Shown: positions 50,932-60,593 of the stretch, in pieces | Position numbering within the stretch: position 1 is the stretch's first letter | Layout: every line of letters begins with the position of its first letter | DNA from: Planctomycetota bacterium | GTDB taxonomy: Bacteria > Planctomycetota > UBA1135 > GCA-002686595 | DNA: 64,000 bases | Direction: 5' to 3' | Assembly: GCA_002686595.1 (NCBI GenBank) | Contig: NYXZ01000015.1 | Span: 19,587 to 83,586, forward strand | Program-made: the position numbers and the translations under genes | The notes under the pieces: model-generated | What the model was told of the DNA's origin: nothing | Databases searched by the model: none | The model's input: only the letters and a program-made list of their open reading frames with translations

Positions 50932-53900
50932 CCGGCCGCCTCCTCGGCCAGGGCGATGGCCTCGTCCTCGGCCGCGTCGGCACTGAGCAAGCCCTCGCCG
51001 AGTAGGGCACGGGTGATCTCGTCCCTGGGCGCCTTGCCCTTCACGAAGAACTCACCGGCGCGTACTGAGCGCACCACAGCCTCGGCCCGCTCAAGGGCCG
51101 AGCTCAACTGCTCCGCATTCCAGTCGGCCTCCAGCAGCCCGATGTTGTCCTCGCTCTTGCCAATGGCCAGATAGCCCAGTTGCAGTTCATCGCTCCCCGT
51201 TATTTCCTGCGCCAAATGTGTGTAGAGGGGTAGCTGAAGATCCTTCCAATCGCTTTTTTTGCCACCGTGTACCTCGCTGGGTTTCTTGACCGTGTCGCCG
51301 CTCTTGTAGTCGAGCAGGGCCCAGCGCCCGTCCGGATGATGGTCAATGCGATCGATGCGCCCCTTGAGGGCAATGGGCTCGCCGTCCACTTCGAAGGGCA
51401 CCGCGCCCGCGGGCCACTCTGCCCATTGTGCCGGCTTTGCCAACTGTGGCTCAGGCGTCCACTGAGCTGGCTGCCACTCGCTGTGCGCTATGCGCCAACC
51501 CGCGGCCACGCGCTGGGCCTGCCAGCGCGCGAAGTGCCCCAGGCGCCAGGTCAGTTGGCGCACCTGCAGAGCCACCGCCGGCAGGGGGGCGCTTCCGTAG
51601 AGGAAGGCCGCCCGTTGTTCCGTGCAACGCACCAACCAGTCCTCGATTGCGCGCTCGTCCGTCTCCTTTGTCGGTCCGTGTAGGCCGAACTGCTCCAGCA
51701 CGAAGTGCGTCAAGTTGCCGAAGTGCAGTGGATCCAGCTCCCGGGCCGAGTCATCCAAGGTCTTCAGCCGCAGCACCTGCTCCAGGTAGTAAACATAAGG
51801 CGAGGTCAGGTACTTTCGGAAGGAGGTCACGGCCATGACCAGGGGCTGGTCGGCGGCAGGGGTGACCGGATGGCGCGGCAAGTCCCGGACCGGAGATTCC
51901 TCGTCCCGTGTCTGATCCTTGCACGGCTTCACGCTCAGGAAGTGTTTGACGCGCCCCGGGATTTCCCCAGCTTCCCGGTGAAACAAGATGCGACTCGGCG
52001 TCAGCGGATCCGAGTCCGCGCTGCGGCGCCCACTGACAAAGACCGCTTCCTCGCGGGAGTTCAAAATCAACTCACAGGCATAGACATCCCGCGCCAAGCG
52101 CTCGTCGTTATCGGGTAGCCCCAAATCCCGCCGCAGTCCCTCCGGCAAGAAGGCGTCGCCGTGCACCGCGGCGGGCACGCGCCCCTCGTTGAATCCGGTC
52201 ACCACCAAAGCCGGGGCGTCATCGAGGGCCAACTCCAGCCAACCCAGAAGCTCCACAGTCGCAACCCCGGCCTGTTCCGGCGCCGGAGGCACGAAGACTC
52301 CGTCGAGTTCGGTCAAGAGCAGGGAGATCAGTTCGCTGGCGCTGGCCCGGGCGTCGCCAGCGCCAGCGCTGGGAGAGCCTTGAATCACCGCGCTTCCCCT
52401 GGCCGCGGCGTTCTGCGCGCCGCGGCTGCCACTCTTCACAGTTTCGCGCCCCCCGCGATTCCCTAGCGCACTGAGCATGGCTTCCGGCACACCCTCGATC
52501 GTATCCAAGGCGGCGCCGATGCGGCCCAGGGCGAAAGCCAGCCCTCGATCGCCCTCATCCGTGGCCGGCCGCAGCCCTCGCTCTCCGTAAAGGCGCACCA
52601 GCAGAGCCCGCAGCGGCGCGCACCAATCAGCCAGGGCCAGCTCCTCGCGTCCGGTCAGGGCGCCCAGCTCCGCGTACAGGCCCCGCACCCAGGCCGCCAG
52701 CGCCGCCCCGCGCCGTCCGGCACCCTCCGGTATCCAAGCATCCAACTCCGCCATGTCCGGCGCACCCAGGGGCACGGGCCCCGGGAGGTGCTCGGCATAA
52801 AAAGCGTCCAGCAACATGGGGCCATCGGTTTCGCGCAAGTTGCCGCGGAGCTCCTCGTCCAAGCCCCGCCAGATCATCTCCGACAGTTCGGGATGCCGAG
52901 CCAACTCCGCCAGGGCGGCGAAGTTGCCGCGCTCCAAAAAACGCCCCAGGCTGGACAGCAATAAAACCGGACCCGTGCGCCCCAGGGGCGTGCCCTCCGC
53001 CCAGCGAGCCGCCACCCCCTCCGCCGCCAAGCGCCGTTCCAAATAGGGAGCCAACTGTCCATCGCAAACCCCCAAGCTGATCTCCCGAGCGCCATAGCGC
53101 CCGTCCCACCGAGCCATCTCGGCCAGCGTGCGCCGCGCCTGGTCCTCCGGGTTGTCCGCCACCACCCAACGCTCAAGGTCGATGCCCACCTGGCGCTCGC
53201 GCCAGTGGTCCTTGACCAGGGCGCCGAACTCGTCAAAGCCCGCCGCCTGCGACGCCGGCGCGGCCACCAAGACCACCAGCCGTTCGCCCAAGGCCTCCAG
53301 CAACCGGCGCAAAATAGCGTTCTGTTGCACCACGCCCACCAGCACCACCGGCCCCCCGTCCAAGAGCTGCCCCGCCTCCACCGCCGCCCGCCGCCCCTCG
53401 TGCGGATCGCAACACCCGCCTTCCGCCAACAGGTCACGATAGTGCTCCTGGGCCGCCGCCAATGCCGCCCAGCGTCGATCCTCGCCCCGGTTGTCGCCCC
53501 AACTGGCCTCACCGAAGCCACCCTCGCGCCCCGCCACATCCCCAAAGGTCAGGCCCTCCGCCGCCAGTTCCCCGTGCAGGGTCCGCAACCGTTCCGCCAA
53601 GCGCATGCGCCCCACCAAATCCCCCGCAGCCGGCGGCCGCGAAGCAATGGCCAAAAGCTCTCGCCGCGAGAGCCGCCCCAGGGCCCCATCCCAAGCCAAG
53701 GTCCGACTGAGCCGCCCGGCGGGGGGCTTCGGAAGCACCACCAGTTCATCGGTCAACTGCCCCGCGGTCAGGATGCGAGGAGGTTGCAGAGCCTCTCCGC
53801 TTTCAGCCGCCAGCCCCGTCAAAAGCTCCAAAAGCCGCCGCCCCGCCCGCCCCCCAGGCAGAGCCACAGTCACATTGGAACAGTCCCCACGATACTCCCC

Positions 53901-53972
53901 CCAGAGCCACTTCGCCGCCTCCCCAAGCGGCACATCATTCCAACCGAGATAATGGCATGTGGCGGTGAGCAT
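50928..53972 (-). CDS. addB: Helicase-nuclease AddB subunit
   Basis: 1014 residues. The N-terminal part is a degenerate helicase-like region beginning LPGGRAGRRLLELL, an inactive Walker-like loop, as in AddB. The C-terminal domain (~730-980) is a PD-(D/E)xK nuclease: LKGRIDRIDHHPDGRWALLDYKSGD, then QLPLYTHLAQ. The four Cys that hold an iron-sulfur cluster in Firmicute AddB are not apparent, as in the alphaproteobacterial type. It pairs with AddA for recombination at Chi-like sites. Confidence 0.85.
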   Translation of the reverse strand: MLTATCHYLGWNDVPLGEAAKWLWGEYRGDCSNVTVALPGGRAGRRLLELLTGLAAESGEALQPPRILTAGQLTDELVVLPKPPAGRLSRTLAWDGALGRLSRRELLAIASRPPAAGDLVGRMRLAERLRTLHGELAAEGLTFGDVAGREGGFGEASWGDNRGEDRRWAALAAAQEHYRDLLAEGGCCDPHEGRRAAVEAGQLLDGGPVVLVGVVQQNAILRRLLEALGERLVVLVAAPASQAAGFDEFGALVKDHWRERQVGIDLERWVVADNPEDQARRTLAEMARWDGRYGAREISLGVCDGQLAPYLERRLAAEGVAARWAEGTPLGRTGPVLLLSSLGRFLERGNFAALAELARHPELSEMIWRGLDEELRGNLRETDGPMLLDAFYAEHLPGPVPLGAPDMAELDAWIPEGAGRRGAALAAWVRGLYAELGALTGREELALADWCAPLRALLVRLYGERGLRPATDEGDRGLAFALGRIGAALDTIEGVPEAMLSALGNRGGRETVKSGSRGAQNAAARGSAVIQGSPSAGAGDARASASELISLLLTELDGVFVPPAPEQAGVATVELLGWLELALDDAPALVVTGFNEGRVPAAVHGDAFLPEGLRRDLGLPDNDERLARDVYACELILNSREEAVFVSGRRSADSDPLTPSRILFHREAGEIPGRVKHFLSVKPCKDQTRDEESPVRDLPRHPVTPAADQPLVMAVTSFRKYLTSPYVYYLEQVLRLKTLDDSARELDPLHFGNLTHFVLEQFGLHGPTKETDERAIEDWLVRCTEQRAAFLYGSAPLPAVALQVRQLTWRLGHFARWQAQRVAAGWRIAHSEWQPAQWTPEPQLAKPAQWAEWPAGAVPFEVDGEPIALKGRIDRIDHHPDGRWALLDYKSGDTVKKPSEVHGGKKSDWKDLQLPLYTHLAQEITGSDELQLGYLAIGKSEDNIGLLEADWNAEQLSSALERAEAVVRSVRAGEFFVKGKAPRDEITRALLGEGLLSADAAEDEAIALAEEAAG

Positions 53973-54134
53973 GGGCTAGGGGCAGCTTAGCGAGTGCGGC
54001 CTGCGATGACGAGGGAGGCCGGGGCCAGGAACCGTCGGCCCCGGGTACAGAAAAACACCACGAAACCGTGGGGCGATTCCGTGATGTATCGAGCGGCAGA
54101 GAGGGGGGGGCGACCCCGGGCCTTGTGGCCGACC

Positions 54135-54404
54135 CTAATGCATCGGCGCGCCGGCGGCGAAGAGGCCGAAGCCCAGGAGCATGATGGCTCCGAGGATCAG
54201 GCTGATGACGCAGATGACGATGGAGACGATGCCGCAGATCTTGCCGGCCTGGGTCAGGCCGCGGCCTTCGGGATCCATGGTGCCGGCGTCCATGGCGGCT
54301 AGGTCGCCGTTGCCCATGAGCCAGGGGGCGATGCCCAGGGGCTGGCAGAGGATGAGGCTCAGGATGCCGAGGACGAGGATCAGGGTACCGCGGTGGTTTT
54401 GCAT
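54135..54404 (-). CDS. Small DUF4190-like membrane protein
   Basis: 89 residues from the ATG at 54404. Two hydrophobic segments separated by a short loop (GTLILVLGILSLILC ... GKICGIVSIVICVISLILGAIMLLGF) with GMMPxG-like centre replaced by MGNGDLAAMDAGTMDPEGRGLTQAGKI, as in DUF4190 proteins. Function unknown. It is a single gene, separated from addB by 162 bases. Confidence 0.7.
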   Translation of the reverse strand: MQNHRGTLILVLGILSLILCQPLGIAPWLMGNGDLAAMDAGTMDPEGRGLTQAGKICGIVSIVICVISLILGAIMLLGFGLFAAGAPMH

Positions 54405-54541
54405 GGAGATGGGGGGGGCAGGTGTTCGAGCGGGGAAGGTCGTTCCGTGGGGGCTGATGATACGCGCCAGCTGGCCTTTTCTTCGCCGTGTTCTTGGGAA
54501 GAGGGCCCCCGGGGTGAGGGGGCCCGCGCTGGCCTGCTGGT

Positions 54542-55573
54542 TCAGGGGAGGTGGCAGGCGCAGTGGTGGGGAGAGTCGGGGCGCGAGGCTGTGTCGCGCG
54601 GGAGTAGTTGCGGGCGGTCGCGCGTGCAGGCATCGGCGGGGATTTCGGGGGCGTGCATGCAGCGTGGATGGAAGGGGCAGCCGTTGGGTGGGTCCACGGG
54701 CGAGGGCACATCGCCGGGGAGCAGGATGCGGTTGCGGGTTGCTTCCGCGGCTGGGTCCGGCACGGGGATGGCCGAGAGCAGGGCGCGCGTGTAGGGGTGG
54801 GCGGGGTTTGTGAAGAGTGTGTCGCGGTCGGCCTCTTCCACGATGCGGCCGAGGTACATGACGGCCACGCGTTCGCAGATGTGGCGCACGACCGCCAGGT
54901 CGTGGGCGATGAAGAGGTAGGCCAGGTTGAAGCGCTGTTGGAGTTCCTTCAGCAGGTTGATGACCTGGGCTTGGATGGAAACATCCAGGGCGCTGACGGG
55001 CTCGTCGCAGATGATCAGTTCGGGTTCCAGGGCCAGGGCGCGGGCGATGCCGATGCGTTGGCGCTGGCCGCCGGAGAACTCGTGGGGATAGCGGTTCAGG
55101 TGGCGCGGGTTGAGTCCCACGGCGTCGAGCAGGGCCATGGCGCGCAGGCGGCGGGCCTTGGGCCTTTCGGTGCTGTGAATGGCCAGGGGCTCGGCCAGGA
55201 TCGAACCGACGGTTTGGCGCGGGTCGAGGGAGGCATAGGGGTCCTGGAAGATCATCTGCACGCGGCGTCGGTGGGGCAGCCATTGGCGCGCGCTGAGGGT
55301 GGTGAGTTCCTCGCCGTCCAGGCGGATGGAGCCGGAGCTGGCGCGCTGCAGGCCGACGATGCAGCGGGCTGTGGTGGACTTGCCGCAGCCGGACTCGCCC
55401 ACCAGCCCCATGGTCTGGCCGCGGTGCAGGTCGAAGGAGACGCCCTCCACGGCGCGCAATAGGCGGGGGCGCGAGCTGAAGAGGCCGCCGCTGCGGCCCA
55501 CCTCGAAATGCTTGGAGAGATCGCGAACGGCCAGCAGGGGCTGATCGGTGGCCTTCGTTACCGGGGTGCTCAT
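54542..55573 (-). CDS. oppF: Oligopeptide ABC transporter ATP-binding protein (OppF/DppF)
   Basis: 343 residues from the ATG at 55573 (a longer frame upstream is a shadow). ABC signature complete: Walker A GESGCGKST (~62-70), Q-loop IFQDPYASLDPR, signature FSGGQRQRIGIARAL, Walker B LIICDEPVSALD, H-loop FIAHD. C-terminal oligo/dipeptide domain with CPFHPRCMHAPEIPADAC, the cluster-type cysteines. Start overlaps the oppD stop (ATGA). Confidence 0.93.
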   Translation of the reverse strand: MSTPVTKATDQPLLAVRDLSKHFEVGRSGGLFSSRPRLLRAVEGVSFDLHRGQTMGLVGESGCGKSTTARCIVGLQRASSGSIRLDGEELTTLSARQWLPHRRRVQMIFQDPYASLDPRQTVGSILAEPLAIHSTERPKARRLRAMALLDAVGLNPRHLNRYPHEFSGGQRQRIGIARALALEPELIICDEPVSALDVSIQAQVINLLKELQQRFNLAYLFIAHDLAVVRHICERVAVMYLGRIVEEADRDTLFTNPAHPYTRALLSAIPVPDPAAEATRNRILLPGDVPSPVDPPNGCPFHPRCMHAPEIPADACTRDRPQLLPRDTASRPDSPHHCACHLP

Positions 55574-56574
55574 CGCGCTCCTCCGGAGGCGGCGGCGATT
55601 TCCGTGGCCAGCAGGCAGGCGACGGTGCGCGGAGCGCTCTCGCCCGGGATGGCCTCCAGGGGCATGGGGCCCGACCGGCAACGCGTTTCGGCGTAGTCGC
55701 AGCGCGGGGCGAAGGCGCACCCGGCGGGCAGGTTGGCGAGGTCCGGGGGTTGCCCCTCGATGGAGGACAGGGCGCTGGTCGGGTCGCCGGTCAGGGTCGG
55801 CACGCTGGCCAGCAGGCCGCGGGTGTAGGGATGCACGGGCAGGGAGAACAGGGGTGCCGTGGGGGCGGTTTCCACCAGGCGGCCGGCGTACATGACATGG
55901 ACGCGATCGGCGCAGCCGGCGACCACGCCCAGGTCGTGGGTGATCAGGATGATGGCGGTCCCGTGGCGCTCCCTCAGGTCCGTCATGAGTTCCAGGATCT
56001 GGGCCTGGATGGTGACGTCGAGGGCTGTGGTGGGCTCGTCGGCGATCAACACCCGGGGCTTGCAGAGCAGGGCCATGGCGATCATGACCCGTTGGCGCAT
56101 GCCGCCGGAGAGCTCGTGGGGGTAGGCGGCCAAGCGCGTTTCAGGTTCGGGGATGCCCACGTCGGCCAGGCCCGCGGCGCACAGGCGGTCGGCCTCGCGA
56201 CGGGAGAGGCCCTGGTGGATTTCCAGAACCTCGCTCAACTGGCGGCCCACGGTGAGCAGGGGGTTCAGGCTCGTCATGGGGTCCTGGAAGATCATGGAGA
56301 TCTCGTTGCCCCGCAGTTGGCGCAGTTCCTCAGCCGTCAGGGTGAGGAGGTCGCGGCCCGCGAAGTTGATGTGGTCGGCCTGGACGACGCCCGGGGGCGC
56401 GGGCACCAGGCCCATCAGGGCCAGGTTGGTGACGGACTTGCCCGAGCCCGACTCGCCCACCAGCCCCAGGGTTTCGCCCTCCTCCAGCTGAAAGGAGACG
56501 CCGTCCACGGCCCGCACGCTGCCGTCTTGCGTGTCGAAACGCACGGAGAGGTTTTGGACGTCGAGGAGCGCCAT
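55570..56574 (-). CDS. oppD: Oligopeptide ABC transporter ATP-binding protein (OppD/DppD)
   Basis: 334 residues. Walker [10 protein letters not shown] (~39-47), [41 protein letters not shown] and [11 protein letters not shown] match OppD. The C-terminal [14 protein letters not shown] is the cysteine motif. The ATG at 56574 overlaps the oppC stop by one base (TGATG). The protein hydrolyses ATP with OppF to drive peptide import. Confidence 0.93.
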   Translation of the reverse strand: MALLDVQNLSVRFDTQDGSVRAVDGVSFQLEEGETLGLVGESGSGKSVTNLALMGLVPAPPGVVQADHINFAGRDLLTLTAEELRQLRGNEISMIFQDPMTSLNPLLTVGRQLSEVLEIHQGLSRREADRLCAAGLADVGIPEPETRLAAYPHELSGGMRQRVMIAMALLCKPRVLIADEPTTALDVTIQAQILELMTDLRERHGTAIILITHDLGVVAGCADRVHVMYAGRLVETAPTAPLFSLPVHPYTRGLLASVPTLTGDPTSALSSIEGQPPDLANLPAGCAFAPRCDYAETRCRSGPMPLEAIPGESAPRTVACLLATEIAAASGGAR

Positions 56575-57656
56575 CAGTCCTTGCCTCTGAGCTTGGGGTC
56601 GAGGGCGTCGCGCAGGCCGTCGCCGAGGATGTTGAGGGCCAAGAGCACGCTGCCCATGGCGGCGGCCGGGAAGACCACCAGCCACCAGAAGATGCGCAGG
56701 GGATTGATGGCTTCGGTGCCGTCCACGGCCAAGAGTCCCCAGCTGACCTTGGGCGGCTCGATGCCCAGGCCCAGGAAGGAGAGGAAGGCCTCGAAGAGCA
56801 TCACCGCCGGAATCGTGAGCGTCAGGTAGACGATCACGATGGAGAGCACATTGGGCACCAGGTGCACGAAGAGGATGCGGCGGGTGGAGGCGCCCAGGAC
56901 GCGGGCGGCTTCGATGAACTCGGAGTTTTTGAGGGAGAGCACCTGGCCGCGCACCACGCGGGCCATGGTCAGCCAGTAGATGGCGCCGATCACGAGGTAG
57001 AAAACTGTCTCGCGTCCGATGCCCCAGTTGTCCTCCAGCTCCGTGCGATACTCGTTGACGATGGTGATCAGGAAGATGACCACGAAGATGAAAGGCACGG
57101 AGTAAAGCACATCGACGATGCGCATCATCAGGTTGTCGATGCGACCGCCGGAGAGGCCGGAGAATGCGCCGTAGGTGACGCCGATGGCCAGGCTACAGAG
57201 GGTGGCGATGAGGGCCACGATGATCGAGGTGCGACTGCCCCAGACGATGCGTGAGAGAATGTCGCGGCCCTTTGAGTCGCGGCCCATCCAGGAGCCCGTT
57301 TGCCAATCGTCGAAGATGGCCGCGCGCAGGTCCACGGCGGCGCTGTCGATGGCCGAGAGCTCCCAGTATTCGCGGGTGTAGTTGTGGTTGCCGAACTCCG
57401 TCCAGGGTGCGATGGGTGGCATGGGCTCGGTTTGGAGGTCGAGGGCCACGGGCGAGGGGATCGGCAGGAGGGGGGCGCACAGGCTCAAGAGGCCAAAGGC
57501 CAGCAGGAACAGCAGGCTCCACCAGGCCGTGCGATTGCGGCGCAGGCGGCGGCGCGCGTCCTGCCAGAGGCTCTCGCCCTGCAGGGCGGCGGCTTCCGCG
57601 AGCAGGGCCTCCATGTCGCGGCCGGCCAGGTCCCAGCGTTCGTTGTTGGCGCGCAC
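56574..57656 (-). CDS. oppC: Oligopeptide ABC transporter permease (OppC/DppC)
   Basis: 360 residues with a GTG start at 57656, directly abutting oppB's stop. N-terminal OppC_N region with one TM (WSLLFLLAFGLLSLCAPLLP), a long periplasmic stretch, then five TMs and the EAA loop EAARVLGASTRRILFVHLVPN. C-terminal FEAFLSFLGLGIEPPKVSWG is typical of OppC. Confidence 0.93.
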   Translation of the reverse strand: MRANNERWDLAGRDMEALLAEAAALQGESLWQDARRRLRRNRTAWWSLLFLLAFGLLSLCAPLLPIPSPVALDLQTEPMPPIAPWTEFGNHNYTREYWELSAIDSAAVDLRAAIFDDWQTGSWMGRDSKGRDILSRIVWGSRTSIIVALIATLCSLAIGVTYGAFSGLSGGRIDNLMMRIVDVLYSVPFIFVVIFLITIVNEYRTELEDNWGIGRETVFYLVIGAIYWLTMARVVRGQVLSLKNSEFIEAARVLGASTRRILFVHLVPNVLSIVIVYLTLTIPAVMLFEAFLSFLGLGIEPPKVSWGLLAVDGTEAINPLRIFWWLVVFPAAAMGSVLLALNILGDGLRDALDPKLRGKD

Positions 57657-58643
57657 CTACTCGTCCTCCAACTTGATGCGCGGATCGAGCAGCGTGTAGG
57701 CCAAATCGACCACCAGGTTCAGGGAGTAGACGAGCACGGTGAAGAGGATCGTGACGCCCATGGAGAGCGTGTAGTCGCGGTTCAGGGCGCTGTTCACGAA
57801 GTGGGAGCCCGTGCCCGGGATGTAGAAGATTTTCTCGATCACCAGGCTGCCGGTCAGGATGCCGGCGGTGGCCGGGCCCAGGTAGGAGACCACCGGCAGG
57901 ATGCCGCCCTTGAGGGCATGGCGCATGATGACCAGGCGCGGTGTCAGGCCCTTGGCCCAAGCCGTGCGGATGTGGTCTTGGCTGAGGGTTTCGAGCATGC
58001 CCGTGCGCGTCAGACGCGAGATGTAGGCGGCGAAGGGCGCACCCAGGGCGAAGCCCGGCAGCAGCATGTGGCGCAGTGAGCCCCAGCCGGCGACGGGGAA
58101 GAGCGGCACCAGGAAGACGAAGAGGATCACCAGGAAACCGGCGATGACGAAGTTGGGCAGGGCGATGCCGCCGGTGGCGGCCAGGCGCAGGCTGATATCC
58201 AGGCCGCTGCCGCGGCGCAGGGCCGAGAGCATGCCGGTGGTGATGCCCAGGGCCAGGGCCCACATCATGGCCACCGTGCCGAGCAGGGCGGAGATGGGCA
58301 GGGACTGGGCGATGATGTCGTTGACCGTGTAATCGCGGTAGCGGAAGGAGGGGCCGAAATCTCCCGTGAGTACGCCGCCGAAGAGGTCGCTGCCGTCGCC
58401 GCCGAGGAACTCGGGTCCGTGGCGGTCCAGGTTGAAGGGGCCCACATAATGGGCGTATTGCTTCCAAAGGGGCCAATCAAGGTGGTAGCGGGCTTCGATG
58501 TTGATGCGCACCGCTTCGTTCAGGGCGCGGTCCGTGTCGAAGGGGCCGCCGCGCACGCTGCGCATCAGGAAGAACGAAATCGTCACCACGGTGAAGAGTG
58601 TGATGGCGAACCACATGAAGCGGCGCAGCAGAAAGCGGGTCAT
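57657..58643 (-). CDS. oppB: Oligopeptide ABC transporter permease (OppB/DppB)
   Basis: 328 residues. TM1 then FLMRSVRGGPFDTDRALNEAV, usual in OppB, GDFGPSFRYRDYTVNDIIAQSLPIS, and EAA loop DHIRTAWAKGLTPRLVIMRHALKGG. The end is LAYTLLDPRIKLE as in the family. Start ATG at 58643 overlaps the binding-protein stop (ATGA). Confidence 0.93.
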   Translation of the reverse strand: MTRFLLRRFMWFAITLFTVVTISFFLMRSVRGGPFDTDRALNEAVRINIEARYHLDWPLWKQYAHYVGPFNLDRHGPEFLGGDGSDLFGGVLTGDFGPSFRYRDYTVNDIIAQSLPISALLGTVAMMWALALGITTGMLSALRRGSGLDISLRLAATGGIALPNFVIAGFLVILFVFLVPLFPVAGWGSLRHMLLPGFALGAPFAAYISRLTRTGMLETLSQDHIRTAWAKGLTPRLVIMRHALKGGILPVVSYLGPATAGILTGSLVIEKIFYIPGTGSHFVNSALNRDYTLSMGVTILFTVLVYSLNLVVDLAYTLLDPRIKLEDE

Positions 58644-60418
58644 CGGGCGGCCCCTGCTCGTTGCGCGGCGGGCGAGTAGAGGCCGGCGGCCGGACCCGGG
58701 GCGTCCACCAGCTGGCCGCGGTCGGGATGGGCGGCGCGTTCGGCGTTCAGTTCCTCGTCACTTTTCCAATACCAGTACTTGGGGAAGTGCTCGTCTTGGA
58801 TGTTGGGTAGGAAGCCGCCCAGCCGTGGGTTTAGGAGGTTTTGCGTGACATACGTGTAGATGGGGAGGATCGGCATCTCTTCCATCAGGATCTCCTCCGC
58901 CGCGCGCAGGGTTGCCATGCGTCGGGCCGGGTCCAGTTCGACGGCTGCGGCTGCGATCAACTCGTCGTAGCGCGGGCTGCCCCAGCCGGTGTTGTTGTTT
59001 TCGCCGCCGGTCACGAACATGTCGGCGAAGGTGTTGGGGTCCACATAGTCGCCGATCCAGGCGGCGCGGCAGACATCAAAGCCCAGGTTGTGTTGCACAT
59101 CCAGGTAGACCTTCCACTCCTGGTTGAGCAGCTTGGCGTCGATGCCCAGATTGTTGCGCCAGGAAGAGGCGATCACCTCGGCGATATCCCGGTGGGCCTC
59201 GGAGGTGTTGTAGAGGATCTCGATGGTGGGGAAGTCCTGGCCGTCGGGGCCGAAGCCCGCTTCCACCAGGAGCCTCTTGGCCTCTTTGACATTCTCGGCC
59301 AGGGTGGCGGCGTGCTCCATGGCCGCGCCCTCGTAGCCGGGGATGTTCGGCGGCACCCAGGTCCAGGAGGGGATCTGGCCGGACTTGGTGATCTTCTGGC
59401 AGATGGCCGTGCGGTCGATGGTCAGGGCCAGGGCCCGGCGCACGCGCACATCATTCATGGGGGGGCGCGTTACATTGACCTTGTAGTAGTAGGTGCCCAG
59501 GTAGGGACCGGGGGTGAAGTCCTCGCGCGGCAAGAGGCGCGGGATGACCGAGGCGGGCACGGTGTAGAGCACATCGACGCCGCCGGTCAGGTACATGTTG
59601 AGGGCCGTCACGGTTTGCTCCACGGCCAGCACATCGATAGAGGACAGGGCCACATTGTCCGCGTCCCAGTAGTCGGGGTTGCGCTCCAGACGGATGCGGT
59701 CGTTGACGCGGCGTTCAACCACGCGGAAGGGGCCGTTGGTGACGATGTTTTCCGGACGCAGCCACTCCAGGCGCCAGGAGTCCGGGTGCTCGCTCTTGGC
59801 GCTTTCGATGTTGCGGCGATTGACCGGGAAGAGCGGGTAGAAGGCCATCAGGTCCATGAAGAACGGAGTGGGGGCCTCTAGCTCGACCACCAGCGTGTGG
59901 TCATCCGGGGCGCGGATCCCGACCGTGTCGAAGGAGAGAGCCGGACGGCCTTCTTCATCAGCCGTGGTGGTATAGGCGCGGGCGCCTTTCACATACCAGA
60001 GCTGATAGGCGTACTCGGCGGCGGTCTCCGGGTTGAGGAAGCGTTCCCACGAGTAGACAAAGTCGTGGGCGGTGACCGGGTCTGCGTTGCTCCAGCGCGC
60101 GCCGCGGCGAATGGAGAAGGTGTAGGTCAAGCCGTCCGGGGAGATCTGCCAGGACTGCGCCATGCCCGGGACCGGGGCCAGGGTGGCCGGGTGCTTGGAG
60201 CACAGGCCCTCGAAAATAGACTTGATGACGCGCCCCTCGGGGACGCCGGTGACCGTGGCCGGGTCCAGCGTGGTGACCTCCGTGCCGTTGTTGATGACGA
60301 GGTCGGCACGCTGCAGGCGGGCCCCGCGGGTCAGGGTCATGACACCTGCAAGGACCAGGGCGAGGAGCAGATAGGGCAGCGCCTGGCGGAGGCGGGAGGG
60401 GGCGCGCGAGGCGAGCAT
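58640..60418 (-). CDS. oppA: Oligopeptide ABC transporter substrate-binding protein (OppA, SBP_bac_5)
   Basis: 592 residues from the ATG at 60418; an open frame upstream is Arg-rich. N-terminal hydrophobic segment (LRQALPYLLLALVLAGVMTL) lacks a lipobox and may remain as a membrane anchor. INNGTEVTTLDPATVTGVPE, GMAQSWQISPDGLTYTFSIRRGARWSNADPVTAHDFVYSW and IADLNQEWKVY-type patterns (LLNQEWKVYLD) are the SBP_bac_5 (OppA/MppA-like) signature. First gene of a five-gene operon, oppA-B-C-D-F, all overlapping or touching. Confidence 0.92.
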   Translation of the reverse strand: MLASRAPSRLRQALPYLLLALVLAGVMTLTRGARLQRADLVINNGTEVTTLDPATVTGVPEGRVIKSIFEGLCSKHPATLAPVPGMAQSWQISPDGLTYTFSIRRGARWSNADPVTAHDFVYSWERFLNPETAAEYAYQLWYVKGARAYTTTADEEGRPALSFDTVGIRAPDDHTLVVELEAPTPFFMDLMAFYPLFPVNRRNIESAKSEHPDSWRLEWLRPENIVTNGPFRVVERRVNDRIRLERNPDYWDADNVALSSIDVLAVEQTVTALNMYLTGGVDVLYTVPASVIPRLLPREDFTPGPYLGTYYYKVNVTRPPMNDVRVRRALALTIDRTAICQKITKSGQIPSWTWVPPNIPGYEGAAMEHAATLAENVKEAKRLLVEAGFGPDGQDFPTIEILYNTSEAHRDIAEVIASSWRNNLGIDAKLLNQEWKVYLDVQHNLGFDVCRAAWIGDYVDPNTFADMFVTGGENNNTGWGSPRYDELIAAAAVELDPARRMATLRAAEEILMEEMPILPIYTYVTQNLLNPRLGGFLPNIQDEHFPKYWYWKSDEELNAERAAHPDRGQLVDAPGPAAGLYSPAAQRAGAAR

Positions 60419-60481
60419 GGGCGAGAGGTTAGAGATGCGCGGCGATCGCCGCAAGTATTGATCTCGTAATGGGTTGGATCC

Positions 60482-60511
60482 TTGATCGGGGGTTGGGGTA
60501 GGGACTAAACT
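60482..60511 (+). promoter_or_regulatory. Possible promoter of the second peptide-transport operon
   Basis: TTGATC (60482-60487), an 18-base spacer and TAAACT (60506-60511) lie in the divergent region between the two transporter operons, about 80 bases before the ATG at 60594. Sequence likeness only. Confidence 0.3.
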
Positions 60512-60593
60512 CGCGGGCCGTTTTCCTGGTCCGCGAGCCATGGCCGCCCTCCGTCGCCGAGGCGGCCTCCCAGCCCCAGATACCCCCAGCCCC

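Noticed and set aside
57291-57300. A further copy of the inverted-repeat element in oppC
   Set aside because: Only a ~10-base match (GGAGCCCGTT) within coding sequence, without a partner end.
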